Of a stretch of 64,000 nt of DNA, positions 56,170-64,000 are shown piece by piece (position 1 is the first letter of the stretch; each line of letters begins with the position of its first letter). The notes beneath the pieces were generated by a model. That model was not told the DNA's origin. It worked only from the letters and a program-made list of their open reading frames with translations, and ran no database searches. The stretch covers positions 62,001 to 126,000 of the forward strand of contig NZ_JWJH01000004.1 in NCBI RefSeq assembly GCF_000949865.1. Direction: 5' to 3'. This DNA is from Rhizobium nepotum 39/7. Its GTDB lineage: Bacteria; Pseudomonadota; Alphaproteobacteria; Rhizobiales; Rhizobiaceae. The position numbers were made by a program, and so were the translations under genes.

Positions 56170-56946
56170 TCAAACCTGCAAAATGGAGGAAACAAGCAAT
56201 TGCGTGTAGGGCTCGCGCGGATCGTCCAGCACCCGGTCGGTCAGGCCGTGCTCGATGACGTCGCCGCCCTTCATCACCATCATGCGGTGAGAAAGAAGCC
56301 GCGCGACTGCCAGATCATGGGTGACGACGACGACGGCGAGGCCGAGGTCGTTGACGAGGCCGCGCACGAGATCGAGCAGGCGTGCCTGCACGGAGACATC
56401 GAGGCCGCCGGTCGGTTCATCCATGAAAACGAGACGCGGCGAGGTCACCAGGTTGCGGGCGATCTGCAGACGCTGGCGCATGCCGCCGGAAAAGGCGCGC
56501 GGCTGGTCGTCGATACGGTCGGTGCCGATTTCCACCCGCTCCAGCCACTCGCTGGCCGATTGCCGGATGTTGCCGTAGTGTCGGTTGCCGACGGCCATCA
56601 GGCGCTCGCCGACATTTGCGCCGGCCGAAACCGCCATGCGCAGCCCGTCCGCCGGATTCTGGTGCACGAAACCCCAGTCTGTCCGCATCAGGAAACGCCG
56701 TTCAGCCTCGCCCATATGATAGAGGTCGCGCACCGAGCCGTCGCGCATACGATATTCCACGCTGCCCGCCGTCGGCATCAGCCGGGTGGAAATGCAGTTG
56801 AGAAGCGTGGTCTTGCCGGAGCCGGATTCACCGACGATTGCCAGAACCTCGCCGGGAAAAAGCTCGAAGGAGACGTTGCGGCAACCGGCCCGGTCGCCGT
56901 AATATTTGGAAACGTCCCTGACTTTCAGAAGCGGTGTGTCGCTCAT
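56170..56946 (-). CDS. phnK: C-P lyase subunit PhnK (ABC-type ATPase)
   Basis: 258 residues. Walker A GESGSGKTT near residue 39, signature FSGGMRQRLQIARNL near 148, Walker B LVFMDEPTGGLD. PhnK binds the PhnGHIJ core next to PhnJ and is needed for C-P bond cleavage in vivo. The ATG overlaps the phnJ stop (ATGA). Confidence 0.96.
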   Translation of the reverse strand: MSDTPLLKVRDVSKYYGDRAGCRNVSFELFPGEVLAIVGESGSGKTTLLNCISTRLMPTAGSVEYRMRDGSVRDLYHMGEAERRFLMRTDWGFVHQNPADGLRMAVSAGANVGERLMAVGNRHYGNIRQSASEWLERVEIGTDRIDDQPRAFSGGMRQRLQIARNLVTSPRLVFMDEPTGGLDVSVQARLLDLVRGLVNDLGLAVVVVTHDLAVARLLSHRMMVMKGGDVIEHGLTDRVLDDPREPYTQLLVSSILQV

Positions 56947-57845
56947 TCTGCGGCCTCCTTCACATCCGCCAGCAGGTGGCCCTTGTGGCCATGGGCGCGG
57001 CGGTCCTCACAATGGTCGGTATCGGAGCAGACGAACATCCGCCCGCCCTTGTCGTCCAGCACCACCTCGTCCAGATAGACGTTCTCCCCACCGCACAATG
57101 CACAGGGCTTGTCGAAGCGTTGGATTTCAAAGGGATGGTCTTCGAAATCCAGGCTGACGACATCCGTATAGGGCGGAACGGCGTAAATGCGCTTTTCGCG
57201 CCCGGCGCCGAACAATTGCAGGGCGTCCGACAGGTGCATTTTCGGATTGTCGAATTTCGGGGTCGGCGAGGGGTCCATCACGTAACGTCCGGCAACTTTC
57301 ACCGGATAGGCATAGGTGGTGGAGATGCGGCCGTTGCGGGCGATGTCCTCATAAAGCTTGACGTGCATCAGGCCGTATTCCTCCAGCGCGTGCATGACGC
57401 GGGTTTCGGTCTCGCGCGGCTCGAGGAAACGCAAAGGTTCGGGAATGGGAACCTGATAGACGAGAACCTGCCCCGAATGCAGTTCTTCCTCGGGAATGCG
57501 GTGCCGCGTCTGGATGATGGTCGCGTCCCTGGTGCGGGTGGTAACGGCCACATTCGCCACCTTCTGGAAAAAGGCGCGGATGGAAACGGCATTGGTGGTG
57601 TCGTCGGCCCCCTGGTCGATCACCTTCAGCACATCGTCGGGACCGAGGATGGAGGCCGTCACCTGCACGCCGCCGGTGCCCCAGCCATAGGGCATGGGCA
57701 TTTCACGGGAGGCGAAGGGAACCTGATAACCGGGAATGGCAATCGCCTTCAGGATCGCCCGGCGGATCATCCGCTTGGTCTGTTCGTCCAGATAGGCGAA
57801 GTTGTAGGCAGCCAGCCCGTCGTCGAATGAAACTTCTTCAAGCAT
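56943..57845 (-). CDS. phnJ: C-P lyase subunit PhnJ (radical SAM-type catalytic subunit)
   Basis: Breaks the C-P bond of ribose-1-phosphonate using a 4Fe-4S cluster and S-adenosylmethionine. It is 300 residues. Cysteines C248, C251 and C273 and the following C279 keep the C-x2-C-x21-C-x5-C spacing of the E. coli enzyme (241, 244, 266, 272). GWGTGGVQVTASILGPDDVLKVIDQG near residue 55 is another conserved block. Upstream of it is a 133-base gap with an antisense small ORF, then phnI. Confidence 0.97.
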   Translation of the reverse strand: MLEEVSFDDGLAAYNFAYLDEQTKRMIRRAILKAIAIPGYQVPFASREMPMPYGWGTGGVQVTASILGPDDVLKVIDQGADDTTNAVSIRAFFQKVANVAVTTRTRDATIIQTRHRIPEEELHSGQVLVYQVPIPEPLRFLEPRETETRVMHALEEYGLMHVKLYEDIARNGRISTTYAYPVKVAGRYVMDPSPTPKFDNPKMHLSDALQLFGAGREKRIYAVPPYTDVVSLDFEDHPFEIQRFDKPCALCGGENVYLDEVVLDDKGGRMFVCSDTDHCEDRRAHGHKGHLLADVKEAAE

Positions 57846-57881
57846 TGCGCGTTAACCTTGCGAAAAAAGGAGTACAAGCTC

Positions 57882-57977
57882 ATGGAGATTGGAATTCTTG
57901 CAGCCGTGTTCTTTGCTGTATTTGCAGCATCGACCGTGTTTTGCGCCTATTGGTTTGGCGAGCAGGGCAACCGCTGA
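57882..57977 (+). CDS. Putative 31-residue membrane microprotein antisense to the phn operon
   Basis: 31 codons: MEIGILAAVFFAVFAASTVFCAYW then FGEQGNR, one complete hydrophobic span with a polar tail. AGGAG at about 57868-57872 lies nine bases before the ATG, and the stop falls two bases short of the end of phnI. It sits alone on the plus strand between phnJ and phnI. Expression and function are unknown. Confidence 0.5.
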   Translation: MEIGILAAVFFAVFAASTVFCAYWFGEQGNR

Positions 57978-57978
57978 G

Positions 57979-59088
57979 CTATTCGGCCGCATCGCCCATC
58001 CACTCCGCACCATTGGAGTTGATCGCGTCGAAATCGGCGCGCATCTTCCTCACCAGATCGAGTTCAGCCTGAAAATCCACGTAGTGCGGCAATTTCAGAT
58101 GTTCGACGAAACCCGTCGCCTGCACGTTGTCGGCGTGTGAGATGACGAATTCCTCGTCCTGCGCCGGGGCAACGACATCCTCGCCGAATTCACCGGCGCG
58201 CAACGCACGGTCGACCAGCGACATGGCCATCGCCTTGCGTTCGCTCTGGCCGAACACCAAACCGTAACCGCGGGTGAATTGCGGTGGCGCCTTGGCCGAA
58301 CCCTTGAACTGGTTGACCATCTGGCATTCGGTAACTTGAATATCGCCGAGGGAAACGGAAAAACCGAGTTCCGGCACATCCAACTCCACCTCCACTTCGC
58401 CGATGCGGATTTCGCCGACAAACGGATGCGTGCGGCCGTAACCGCGTTGCGTCGAATAGGCGAGCGCGAGAAGAAAACCCTCGTCACCGCGCGCGAGCGA
58501 TTGCAGGCGCAGGTCACGCGGCATTGGAAACTCCATCGGTTCCCGCGTCAGATCGCCGGCAATATGGTCGTCCGCCATGTCGCCGTCGTTTTCGATCAAC
58601 CCTTCTTCGGCCAGAATATCGGAAACGCGCATGACATATTCGGGCTCCCCTTCACGTCGGGCGGCAGTCTCTACGCTCTCGTCTTCGAGAAGCGAGGGAT
58701 CGAGCAGGCGGTGGGTGTAGTCGAAGGTCGGTCCCAGCAATTGCCCGCCCGGCAGATCCTTGTAGGTCGCGGAAACGCGGCGGTGAACTGTCATCTTGGC
58801 GGTATCCACCGGGACCGAATAGCCGAAACGGGGCAGGGTCGTGCGGTAGGCGCGCAGCAGGAATATGGCTTCGATCATGTCGCCGCGGGACTGCTTGACG
58901 GCAAGGGCGGCAAGCGACTGATCGTAAAGCGAAGCCTCCGCCATCACCCGGTCGACGGCGAGTGAAAGCTGCGAGACGATCTGCGCCACCGTCATGGCGG
59001 GCAGGTCGCGGTCTCCGCGCCGCTTGTCGGCCAGAAGCCGGTGTGCGTTGGCGATGGCGGTTTCGCCGCCTTTGACAGCAACATACAT
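57979..59088 (-). CDS. phnI: C-P lyase subunit PhnI
   Basis: 369 residues. PhnI, with PhnG, H and L, forms ribose-1-phosphonate triphosphate from ATP; alone it is a nucleosidase. Conserved stretches: MYVAVKGGETAIANAHRLL at the start, LDPSLLEDESVETAARREGEPEYVMRVSDIL near residue 150, and LALAYSTQRGYGRTHPFVGEIRIGEVEVE near 208. It starts one base before the phnH stop region and precedes phnJ by 133 bases. Confidence 0.96.
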   Translation of the reverse strand: MYVAVKGGETAIANAHRLLADKRRGDRDLPAMTVAQIVSQLSLAVDRVMAEASLYDQSLAALAVKQSRGDMIEAIFLLRAYRTTLPRFGYSVPVDTAKMTVHRRVSATYKDLPGGQLLGPTFDYTHRLLDPSLLEDESVETAARREGEPEYVMRVSDILAEEGLIENDGDMADDHIAGDLTREPMEFPMPRDLRLQSLARGDEGFLLALAYSTQRGYGRTHPFVGEIRIGEVEVELDVPELGFSVSLGDIQVTECQMVNQFKGSAKAPPQFTRGYGLVFGQSERKAMAMSLVDRALRAGEFGEDVVAPAQDEEFVISHADNVQATGFVEHLKLPHYVDFQAELDLVRKMRADFDAINSNGAEWMGDAAE

Positions 59089-59089
59089 C

Positions 59090-59698
59090 TTATGCCTCCA
59101 CGGGTTGAATGCGCGTCGTGCGCGGCAGGCAAACGAACTTGTCGCCAGCCGTCAGAATGATGTCGATGCCGCGCGGGAAGATGGCGTTGTTCTCCGCCCA
59201 CAGCCTCGGGAACATATCCGGCAGGCCGGAAGGGCTGATGACGTTGATGTGACGGATGCCGGGACCGGACAGAAGCAGTTCGCGTCCGCCGTCGAGATCG
59301 GGCAATTCGATGATGACCGTCGTGGAACGGTCAGGATATTCCTGAGTTCCCTGGGCAAAGAGACCGAAGGAGGCAATTGCGCTTCCGGCCTCGATGACGG
59401 CAAAATGCGCAGCACTCTTTTCTTCCGTCGCAACCGCCCCGGTGTGAAATCCGATCCATCCCGGTACTGCGGTTTTGCGAAGCGCGCCGCTCAGCCAGAC
59501 CGGCGTATCATGGTCGCAAATTGCCAGAAGAACGGCACCGGTCGCGGTGCCAAGCGGCAGCGGTGGGGCAACCGTTGTTTCGATCGTCTGCGGCGTGCCC
59601 GGCCGGGCCATGCCATCCATGAGTTTCTTGAAAATCCGTTGTGAATCGAAGACGGCGTCGGAAAAACCGCCCGTCAATGCTTCGGCCTTGACGCTCAT
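59090..59698 (-). CDS. phnH: C-P lyase subunit PhnH
   Basis: 202 residues. The core-complex scaffold related to PLP enzymes but without the lysine. GGFSDAVFDSQRIFKKLMDGMARPGT at the N terminus and LLSGPGIRHINVISPSGLPDMFPRLWAENNAIFPRGIDIILTAGD near residue 140 are diagnostic. ATG 59698 shares one base with the phnG stop (TGATG). Confidence 0.96.
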   Translation of the reverse strand: MSVKAEALTGGFSDAVFDSQRIFKKLMDGMARPGTPQTIETTVAPPLPLGTATGAVLLAICDHDTPVWLSGALRKTAVPGWIGFHTGAVATEEKSAAHFAVIEAGSAIASFGLFAQGTQEYPDRSTTVIIELPDLDGGRELLLSGPGIRHINVISPSGLPDMFPRLWAENNAIFPRGIDIILTAGDKFVCLPRTTRIQPVEA

Positions 59699-60159
59699 CA
59701 ATCCTCTCCTCGAACCATGGTGAAGAAATCGACCCGGGTTGCGGCGGTTTCTTTGGCTTTTCGGTTCGTCTCTTCGGTCAGCCTTTTTTCGACCGGTGAA
59801 AGAAGCTCGGTCTCGATGAAGTCGCGGGTCGGGCTTTCCTGCCAGAGCGCGTCGAAAACCGCTGCATACCAGGCCTTCTTGCGGCCGGTGCCGAGAACAT
59901 GCGCATGGCCGACGGTGCCGGATGCAAGCTTCACGGTTGCCCGGGTCACGGTCGTTTCGCCCAGATTGAAAGGCGCGCCGCCGCCGCCGATACGGCCCTT
60001 GACCATGACGAGACCCGTTTCAGGTCCGCGCACGTTTTCCGTCTGCGGGCTGGCATCCTGCCGGGTCCAGACCGTCTCAAGTTCCTGAACGGTGGCGCGG
60101 GCAAGAAGTGCTGCCACCCGCTTCCTTTCCGCATGTGAATTCGCCGCTTCGTTATTCAT
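59698..60159 (-). CDS. phnG: C-P lyase subunit PhnG
   Basis: 153 residues, a PhnGHIJ core subunit. RKRVAALLARATVQELETVW near residue 10, GRIGGGGAPFNLGETTVTRATVKL near 50 and GHAHVLGTGRKKAWYAAVFDAL near 80 are family motifs. The ATG at 60159 has GAGG seven bases upstream; the open frame extends 28 codons further but crosses the regulatory region. First gene of the phnGHIJKL operon, divergent from phnF. Confidence 0.95.
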   Translation of the reverse strand: MNNEAANSHAERKRVAALLARATVQELETVWTRQDASPQTENVRGPETGLVMVKGRIGGGGAPFNLGETTVTRATVKLASGTVGHAHVLGTGRKKAWYAAVFDALWQESPTRDFIETELLSPVEKRLTEETNRKAKETAATRVDFFTMVRGED

Positions 60160-60173
60160 CGCTTGACCTCTAA

Positions 60174-60191
60174 TGTCTATTGATATAGACA
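60174..60191. promoter_or_regulatory. PhnF-type operator between phnG and phnF
   Basis: TGTCTAT (60174-60180), spacer TGAT, ATAGACA (60185-60191), a perfect 7-bp-arm palindrome directly upstream of phnG in the leader. GntR/HutC-type PhnF proteins bind TATAGA-containing palindromes, so autoregulation is plausible. Confidence 0.6.
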
Positions 60192-60214
60192 ACCATACAA
60201 TATAAGCTACAATT

Positions 60215-60243
60215 AACGTCGATGAATGACAAGCGTGTGACAT
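60215..60243 (-). promoter_or_regulatory. PhoB box of the phnG operon, overlapping the phnF start
   Basis: On the minus strand ATGTCAC and TTGTCAT are 11 bases apart (plus-strand starts 60237 and 60226) and each differs from the half-site CTGTCAY by one base; a weak third unit CGACGTT follows at 60215. The first unit covers the phnF ATG at 60242. Confidence 0.6.
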
Positions 60244-60979
60244 GAGCCCTTCAGCAGCGATGAAAAGAAAGAACGGTGTGGCGCTGTGGCGGCAGATCGC
60301 CGACAGGATCAGGGCTGAGATCGCGGCGGGCGATCACGACGAAACCGGCATGTTGCCACCGGAAATCACGCTGGCCGAAAAATTCGGCGTCAACCGCCAC
60401 ACGGTCAGAAGCGCCATTGCCACGCTGGCAAGCGAAGGTATCCTCGAGCCGAGGCAGGGGCGCGGCACGATGATTGCGCGCAAGGAACGCCTGAGCTTTC
60501 CGATTTCACTGCGCACGCGGTTCACGGCGGGTATCAGCGATCAGGTGAAGGAAATGCAGGCGCTGCTTCTGTCCCATACCACCGAGCCGGCAAATGCCGA
60601 TCTGGCGGCACGGCTGCAATTGCAGCCGGGCGCACCGCTTGTGCGTCTGGAAACCCTGCGCAAGGCCGACAGCCGGCCGGTTTCCCGCTCGACCACATGG
60701 TTTCCGGCGGACCGTTTTTCAGGGATAGGGGAAGCCTATCAAAAAAGCGGGTCGATCACCGCCGCCTTCGAAATGCTGGGCGTCGCGGATTATGTGCGCA
60801 TCTCCACCGTCATTTCCGCCAGCCACGCGGATACGCAGGATCTGGCCGATCTCGAATTGTCGCCGGGCGCAATCCTGCTCGTCACTCAGGCGCTGAACGC
60901 GGATATGGACGGCATCCCGGTGCAATATGCCATCAGCCGGTTTTCAGCCGATACGGTCGAGTTCACGGTGGAAAATTAA
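60242..60979 (+). CDS. phnF: Phosphonate-operon regulator PhnF (GntR/HutC family)
   Basis: 245 residues. The winged helix contains LWRQIADRIRAEIAAGDHDETGMLPPEITLAEKFGVNRHTVRSAIATLASEGILEPRQGRGT; a UTRA effector domain follows from about residue 95. It is divergent from phnG with 82 bases between the two start codons. ATG at 60242 has no strong ribosome site; ATG at 60260 (MKRKNG) is an alternative and would free the PhoB box from the coding region. Confidence 0.92.
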   Translation: MSPSAAMKRKNGVALWRQIADRIRAEIAAGDHDETGMLPPEITLAEKFGVNRHTVRSAIATLASEGILEPRQGRGTMIARKERLSFPISLRTRFTAGISDQVKEMQALLLSHTTEPANADLAARLQLQPGAPLVRLETLRKADSRPVSRSTTWFPADRFSGIGEAYQKSGSITAAFEMLGVADYVRISTVISASHADTQDLADLELSPGAILLVTQALNADMDGIPVQYAISRFSADTVEFTVEN

Positions 60980-60995
60980 GGAGCAGCCGGAGGTC

Positions 60996-61835
60996 CTATT
61001 CCGTCTGCGAAAGACCGAGCACATCCAGCATCGAATAGAAGCCCGGCTTTTTGTCGAGCGCCCAGACGGCTGCCGCAATCGCGCCGCGTGCGAAGATGGA
61101 GCGGTCACCGGCATAGTGGGAAAGCTCGACGCGCTCACCCTCACCGGCGAAGATCACCGAATGTTCGCCGATCACCGAACCGCCGCGCAGCGTGGCGAAA
61201 CCGATGGTTCCCGTCTCACGCGCACCCGTATGCCCATCGCGCACGCGAACGGAAGAGGTTGTCAGATCGACCTTGCGGCCCGCCGCCGCCGCTTCACCGA
61301 GCAGCAATGCCGTCCCGGAAGGCGCATCCACCTTGTGTTTATGATGCATTTCAAGGATTTCGATATCCCAGTTCTGCGTATCGAGTGCTTGCGCCGCCTG
61401 CTGCGTCAGAACGCTGAGCAGATTGACACCAAGGCTCATATTGCCCGACTTGACGATGCGGGCATGGCGCGAAGCTGCCTTGAATTTCTCCTCGTCTTCC
61501 GGCGTGCAGCCCGTGGTGCCGATGACGTGCACGATGCGGGCCTGTGCGGCGAGGCCGGCGAAAGTGACGCTGGTTGCGGGCGAGGTGAAATCGATCACCC
61601 CTTCGGCATGCAGAAAGGCCTGCAGCGGATCGCTGGTGATTTCGACGCCGATAGGTCCAAGGCCTGAGATCTCGCCGGCATCGCGGCCGACAAAGGCGGA
61701 CTCTTCGCGTGCGACGGCGGCATGCAATGTCACACCAGGCGTCTGGTGAATGAGGCGGATCAATGCCTGTCCCATGCGGCCCGCCGCACCAACCACGACC
61801 AGTTTCATCTCGCTGCCACCCATGCCGTCACTCAC
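60996..61835 (-). CDS. dapB: 4-hydroxy-tetrahydrodipicolinate reductase
   Basis: NAD(P)H-dependent step of lysine and meso-diaminopimelate synthesis. It is 279 residues. Nucleotide loop [13 protein letters not shown] near residue 13, [14 protein letters not shown] near 104, catalytic [16 protein letters not shown] near 160, and [21 protein letters not shown]. The GTG at 61835 is used; an ATG nine codons further (MKLVVVG) is a possible start. It ends 17 bases from phnF, convergently. Confidence 0.94.
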   Translation of the reverse strand: MSDGMGGSEMKLVVVGAAGRMGQALIRLIHQTPGVTLHAAVAREESAFVGRDAGEISGLGPIGVEITSDPLQAFLHAEGVIDFTSPATSVTFAGLAAQARIVHVIGTTGCTPEDEEKFKAASRHARIVKSGNMSLGVNLLSVLTQQAAQALDTQNWDIEILEMHHKHKVDAPSGTALLLGEAAAAGRKVDLTTSSVRVRDGHTGARETGTIGFATLRGGSVIGEHSVIFAGEGERVELSHYAGDRSIFARGAIAAAVWALDKKPGFYSMLDVLGLSQTE

Positions 61836-61943
61836 TTTTTCATGTCCTGCCGTTCAAGGCAGCCATCCATTACATCGACCTATACGTCGTCGACGTTAAA
61901 GACCGTCCGCCCGCTTCGCAACCCTATCCTGTCCCGGGACCGA

Positions 61944-62966
61944 TCAGGCTCTCCAGCGCCGTCCGTCCAGCGAAAGGCCGAAATCCGAAGGCGTGCGGGC
62001 GTAAGTGGCTAGACCCGAAAGGGCCGCCTGCGGATGGGTGACGACGAAGGTCGGAATGCTGCGCATCAGGGCGCTGTGCGGCGCCTTGTCCTCGAACGCC
62101 GCCCGGAATTCCGGGCTTTTCAGCGCCGGAATGATTTTCTGAGAAATGCCGCCGGCCAGATAGACGCCGCCCTTGGCCATGAAGATCAAGGCAAGGTCGC
62201 CTGCCAGGCGGCCGAGATAGGTGCTGAAAAGCGAAAGCGTTTCCTTCGCCTGCGGGTTCTGGCCCGAAAGCCCATGCGAGGTGATGTCGGCCGGATCGGA
62301 AAAGATAGGTTCGATGCCATCGGCAGCGCAGATGCCCCGGTAAAGATTGACCAGTCCGCGCCCGCACAGGATCTGTTCGCCCGCAACGCGGCCCTCGATG
62401 GTTTCGATATGCGGGAAAACCGCATAGTCGCGCGCACTTCTGGGGCCGATGTCGATATGGCCGCCTTCGCCCGGCACCGGGAACCACATATGGCGGGCAT
62501 AGACCAACCCGGCGACGCCAAGGCCCGTGCCCGGTCCGAGAACCACGCGCGACGCCAGCATGTCCTTCTTGCCGGAGCCGATGGACTCCCGGTTGTCGTC
62601 GTCAAGGGCGGCGATTGCCAAAGCCTGCGCCTCGAAGTCGTTGATGACGATGACGTCCTTCAGGCCAAGTTTGGCCAGCATATCCTTCGGTTTGACGACC
62701 CAGTCGCAATTGGTCAGCGGAATCTCGTCGCCCTCGATGGGACCGGCGATCGCAAGGATGGTCGAGACGGGCTGAAGCGATGTCTTGTCCAGAACCGCCT
62801 GCTGGATGGCGTCGTCGATCGTCTCGTATTCCGCCGTCTTGACACTGGTGAGATGCATGGGTTCGGCGAAGGAATCGAGCAGGATGGAAAAGCGGGCATT
62901 GGTGCCGCCGATGTCGCCAAGAAGGATCGGGAAGGAAAGATATTCGGTATCGGACGTCTTCGGCAT
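61944..62966 (-). CDS. glk: Glucokinase
   Basis: Phosphorylates glucose at C6 with ATP. It is 340 residues. Phosphate-1 loop [12 protein letters not shown] near residue 17, catalytic [11 protein letters not shown] near 108 (Asp base), [13 protein letters not shown] near 140, and GEGGHIDIG near 165. Two in-frame ATGs exist; the one at 62966 (MPKTSD) has GGAACAGG upstream and is preferred over 62978. It is 76 bases after mgsA's stop on the same strand. Confidence 0.93.
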   Translation of the reverse strand: MPKTSDTEYLSFPILLGDIGGTNARFSILLDSFAEPMHLTSVKTAEYETIDDAIQQAVLDKTSLQPVSTILAIAGPIEGDEIPLTNCDWVVKPKDMLAKLGLKDVIVINDFEAQALAIAALDDDNRESIGSGKKDMLASRVVLGPGTGLGVAGLVYARHMWFPVPGEGGHIDIGPRSARDYAVFPHIETIEGRVAGEQILCGRGLVNLYRGICAADGIEPIFSDPADITSHGLSGQNPQAKETLSLFSTYLGRLAGDLALIFMAKGGVYLAGGISQKIIPALKSPEFRAAFEDKAPHSALMRSIPTFVVTHPQAALSGLATYARTPSDFGLSLDGRRWRA

Positions 62967-63054
62967 TGCCTGTTCCATATTGGTGGGGGCTGGAGCGGGA
63001 TGGCGAAAAATATGTGCGGTTTTCGCCTGAAATCCCGCGTCTTATATTTATGAA

Positions 63055-63438
63055 TTATCCGGCGACGTTGAAGTCCACCAGTTTTTCTGCGGTGGCGCGG
63101 TTGAGCGCCATGGGAATGTCGTAGACCGTGGCAAGCCGGGTCAGCGCCTTCACATCCACATCATGCGGCATCGCCGTCAGCGGGTCCGTGAAGAAGATCA
63201 GCATGTCAACTTCGCCGGTGGCGATCATCGCGCCGATCTGCTGGTCGCCGCCAAGCGGGCCGCTTTTGAGACGAATGACGCTCAGTTCGGGACAGGCTTC
63301 CTGAACGCGACCGCCGGTCGTCCCGGTGGCGACGATTTTAAAGTTCGAAAGCACTTTTTGATGATGACGTGCGAAATCCGCCATATCGTCTTTTTTCTCG
63401 TCGTGAGCGATGAGCGCGATACAGCGTTGTCCTGCCAT
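63055..63438 (-). CDS. mgsA: Methylglyoxal synthase
   Basis: Converts dihydroxyacetone phosphate to methylglyoxal and phosphate, an unregulated bypass of lower glycolysis. It is 127 residues, close to the shortest of the family. [16 protein letters not shown] at the N terminus, [12 protein letters not shown] near residue 37, [41 protein letters not shown] near 59 with the catalytic Asp residues. It lies just upstream of glk, so the two may be co-transcribed. Confidence 0.95.
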   Translation of the reverse strand: MAGQRCIALIAHDEKKDDMADFARHHQKVLSNFKIVATGTTGGRVQEACPELSVIRLKSGPLGGDQQIGAMIATGEVDMLIFFTDPLTAMPHDVDVKALTRLATVYDIPMALNRATAEKLVDFNVAG

Positions 63439-63539
63439 GTCCCTGCCTGTCTCCGGTAAAGAATTAAATCGATTTGAAGCCTTCTATAACAGCTTGCCGC
63501 CATTTGAAAAGGGAAGCTGTTTAATGCCCCATTTCTGTT

Positions 63540-64000
63540 TCAGTTCAATGTCGGGCGCTGGGTCGGGAGCGGAATATCCGAAGGCGGCTGAATGGCCACC
63601 GGAGCACTTTGAATGATCTGTTCCACGCCTTGCTGCCGCACGGCTTGCGCCGGGGAATATGCCTGAGCAGCAAAACCTTCCGGATTGGCGGATGGGGCGG
63701 CAGCCACGACGGCGCAGGCTGCGGGCAGATCGGAGACCATGACCGGACGGGGTTTCACCGGCTTGGCATTGGGGTCTTTCTTCGGAGGCGCCCATGGTTC
63801 CTTGGTGAACCACCAGGCAAGCGACTTGTCGCAACCGTCGCCTTTGCCGACCTCCGCCTGCGGTTTGCAGTTTGCAGCACCGGGCGGGCATTCCAGCCGG
63901 ATGTGGAAATGTTCGTCGTGACCGTAGATCGGCCTGATCTTGCCCATGAAGGTGCGGTCGCCGGTCCATGTCTGGCAAAGTTTCTGCTTGATCGCCGGGT
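63540..64000 (-). CDS. MepA-type penicillin-insensitive murein endopeptidase, 3' part
   Basis: 152 residues from the right edge (the 5' part is outside). HPAIKQKLC-type sequence, QTWTGDRTFMGKIRPIYGHDEHFHIRLECPPGAANCK holds the C-terminal half of the catalytic LAS metallopeptidase domain, where GHDEHFHIR gives a zinc ligand. A Pro/Ala-rich tail of about 100 residues ends at TLN. It cleaves D-Ala-mDAP cross-links in peptidoglycan. An in-frame internal ATG at 63947 is not the start. Confidence 0.85.
   Translation of the reverse strand, partial: PAIKQKLCQTWTGDRTFMGKIRPIYGHDEHFHIRLECPPGAANCKPQAEVGKGDGCDKSLAWWFTKEPWAPPKKDPNAKPVKPRPVMVSDLPAACAVVAAAPSANPEGFAAQAYSPAQAVRQQGVEQIIQSAPVAIQPPSDIPLPTQRPTLN

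Noticed and set aside
63484-63978. Alternative 164-codon frame over the MepA end
   Set aside because: Arg/Ser-rich shadow frame; the other frame carries the GHDEHFHIR motif.

Overview
The window looks like chromosomal DNA of an Agrobacterium/Rhizobium-group alphaproteobacterium, most likely the Agrobacterium tumefaciens/fabrum complex. The evidence is high GC, an RpoH promoter of the CTTG-N18-CYTATNTNNG type upstream of dnaK, an irr gene divergent from fabA-fabB-fabI, and a phn order seen in Rhizobiaceae. This is inferred from protein character and gene order; no database search was made. Almost all of the window is ordinary, densely coding, vertically inherited-looking sequence. I found no insertion sequence, prophage, CRISPR array or rRNA.

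Layout. 1-4.5 kb: end of a DUF924 gene, then dnaK-dnaJ (minus), tRNA-Ser(GGA), a small membrane protein. 4.5-16.9 kb: msrA, then a nucleoside uptake and salvage region: BMP-family binding protein, ABC ATPase, two permeases, cdd, punA, deoC, deoA (plus), facing a retropepsin-like protease, upp, and deoB-add (minus). Together these import nucleosides, split them, and feed deoxyribose phosphate into glycolysis and bases into salvage. 17.0-22.1 kb: cyoABCD quinol oxidase and a SURF1 gene (minus). 22.4-23.8 kb: an MFS transporter.

24.2-31.4 kb holds the least ordinary pair: an 1834-residue glutamate-synthase-like protein with a long C-terminal extension, translationally coupled to a CysJ-like diflavin (flavodoxin + FAD/NADPH) reductase rather than to GltD. 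This is my main candidate for an uncharacterised system. 31.4-36.2 kb: two TadE-like pilus proteins, fabI-fabB-fabA, and irr. 36.2-38.2 kb: three small membrane/secreted proteins. 38.4-41.9 kb: an NMT1-type ABC transporter with a HutC-type GntR regulator and a TTTGTCTAGACAAA palindrome in front. 42.0-44.6 kb: exbB-exbD-tonB behind a long perfect palindrome. 44.7-47.5 kb: an Ldh2-type dehydrogenase, a lone LuxR HTH protein, and an AraC regulator broken by a one-base frameshift.

47.6-61.0 kb is a complete C-P lyase region: phnF (plus), phnGHIJKL plus a hexapeptide acetyltransferase, phnCDE1E2, and a 2H-phosphoesterase gene with phnM and phnN (all minus). PhoB-box-like 11-bp repeats precede phnG and phnC, and weakly the phnMN group. 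No phnP is present in the window; the 2H (DUF1045) protein sits where a cyclic phosphodiesterase is needed. A 31-codon membrane ORF with a good ribosome-binding site lies antisense between phnJ and phnI. 61.0-64.0 kb: dapB, glk, mgsA and the 3' part of a MepA-type murein endopeptidase gene.
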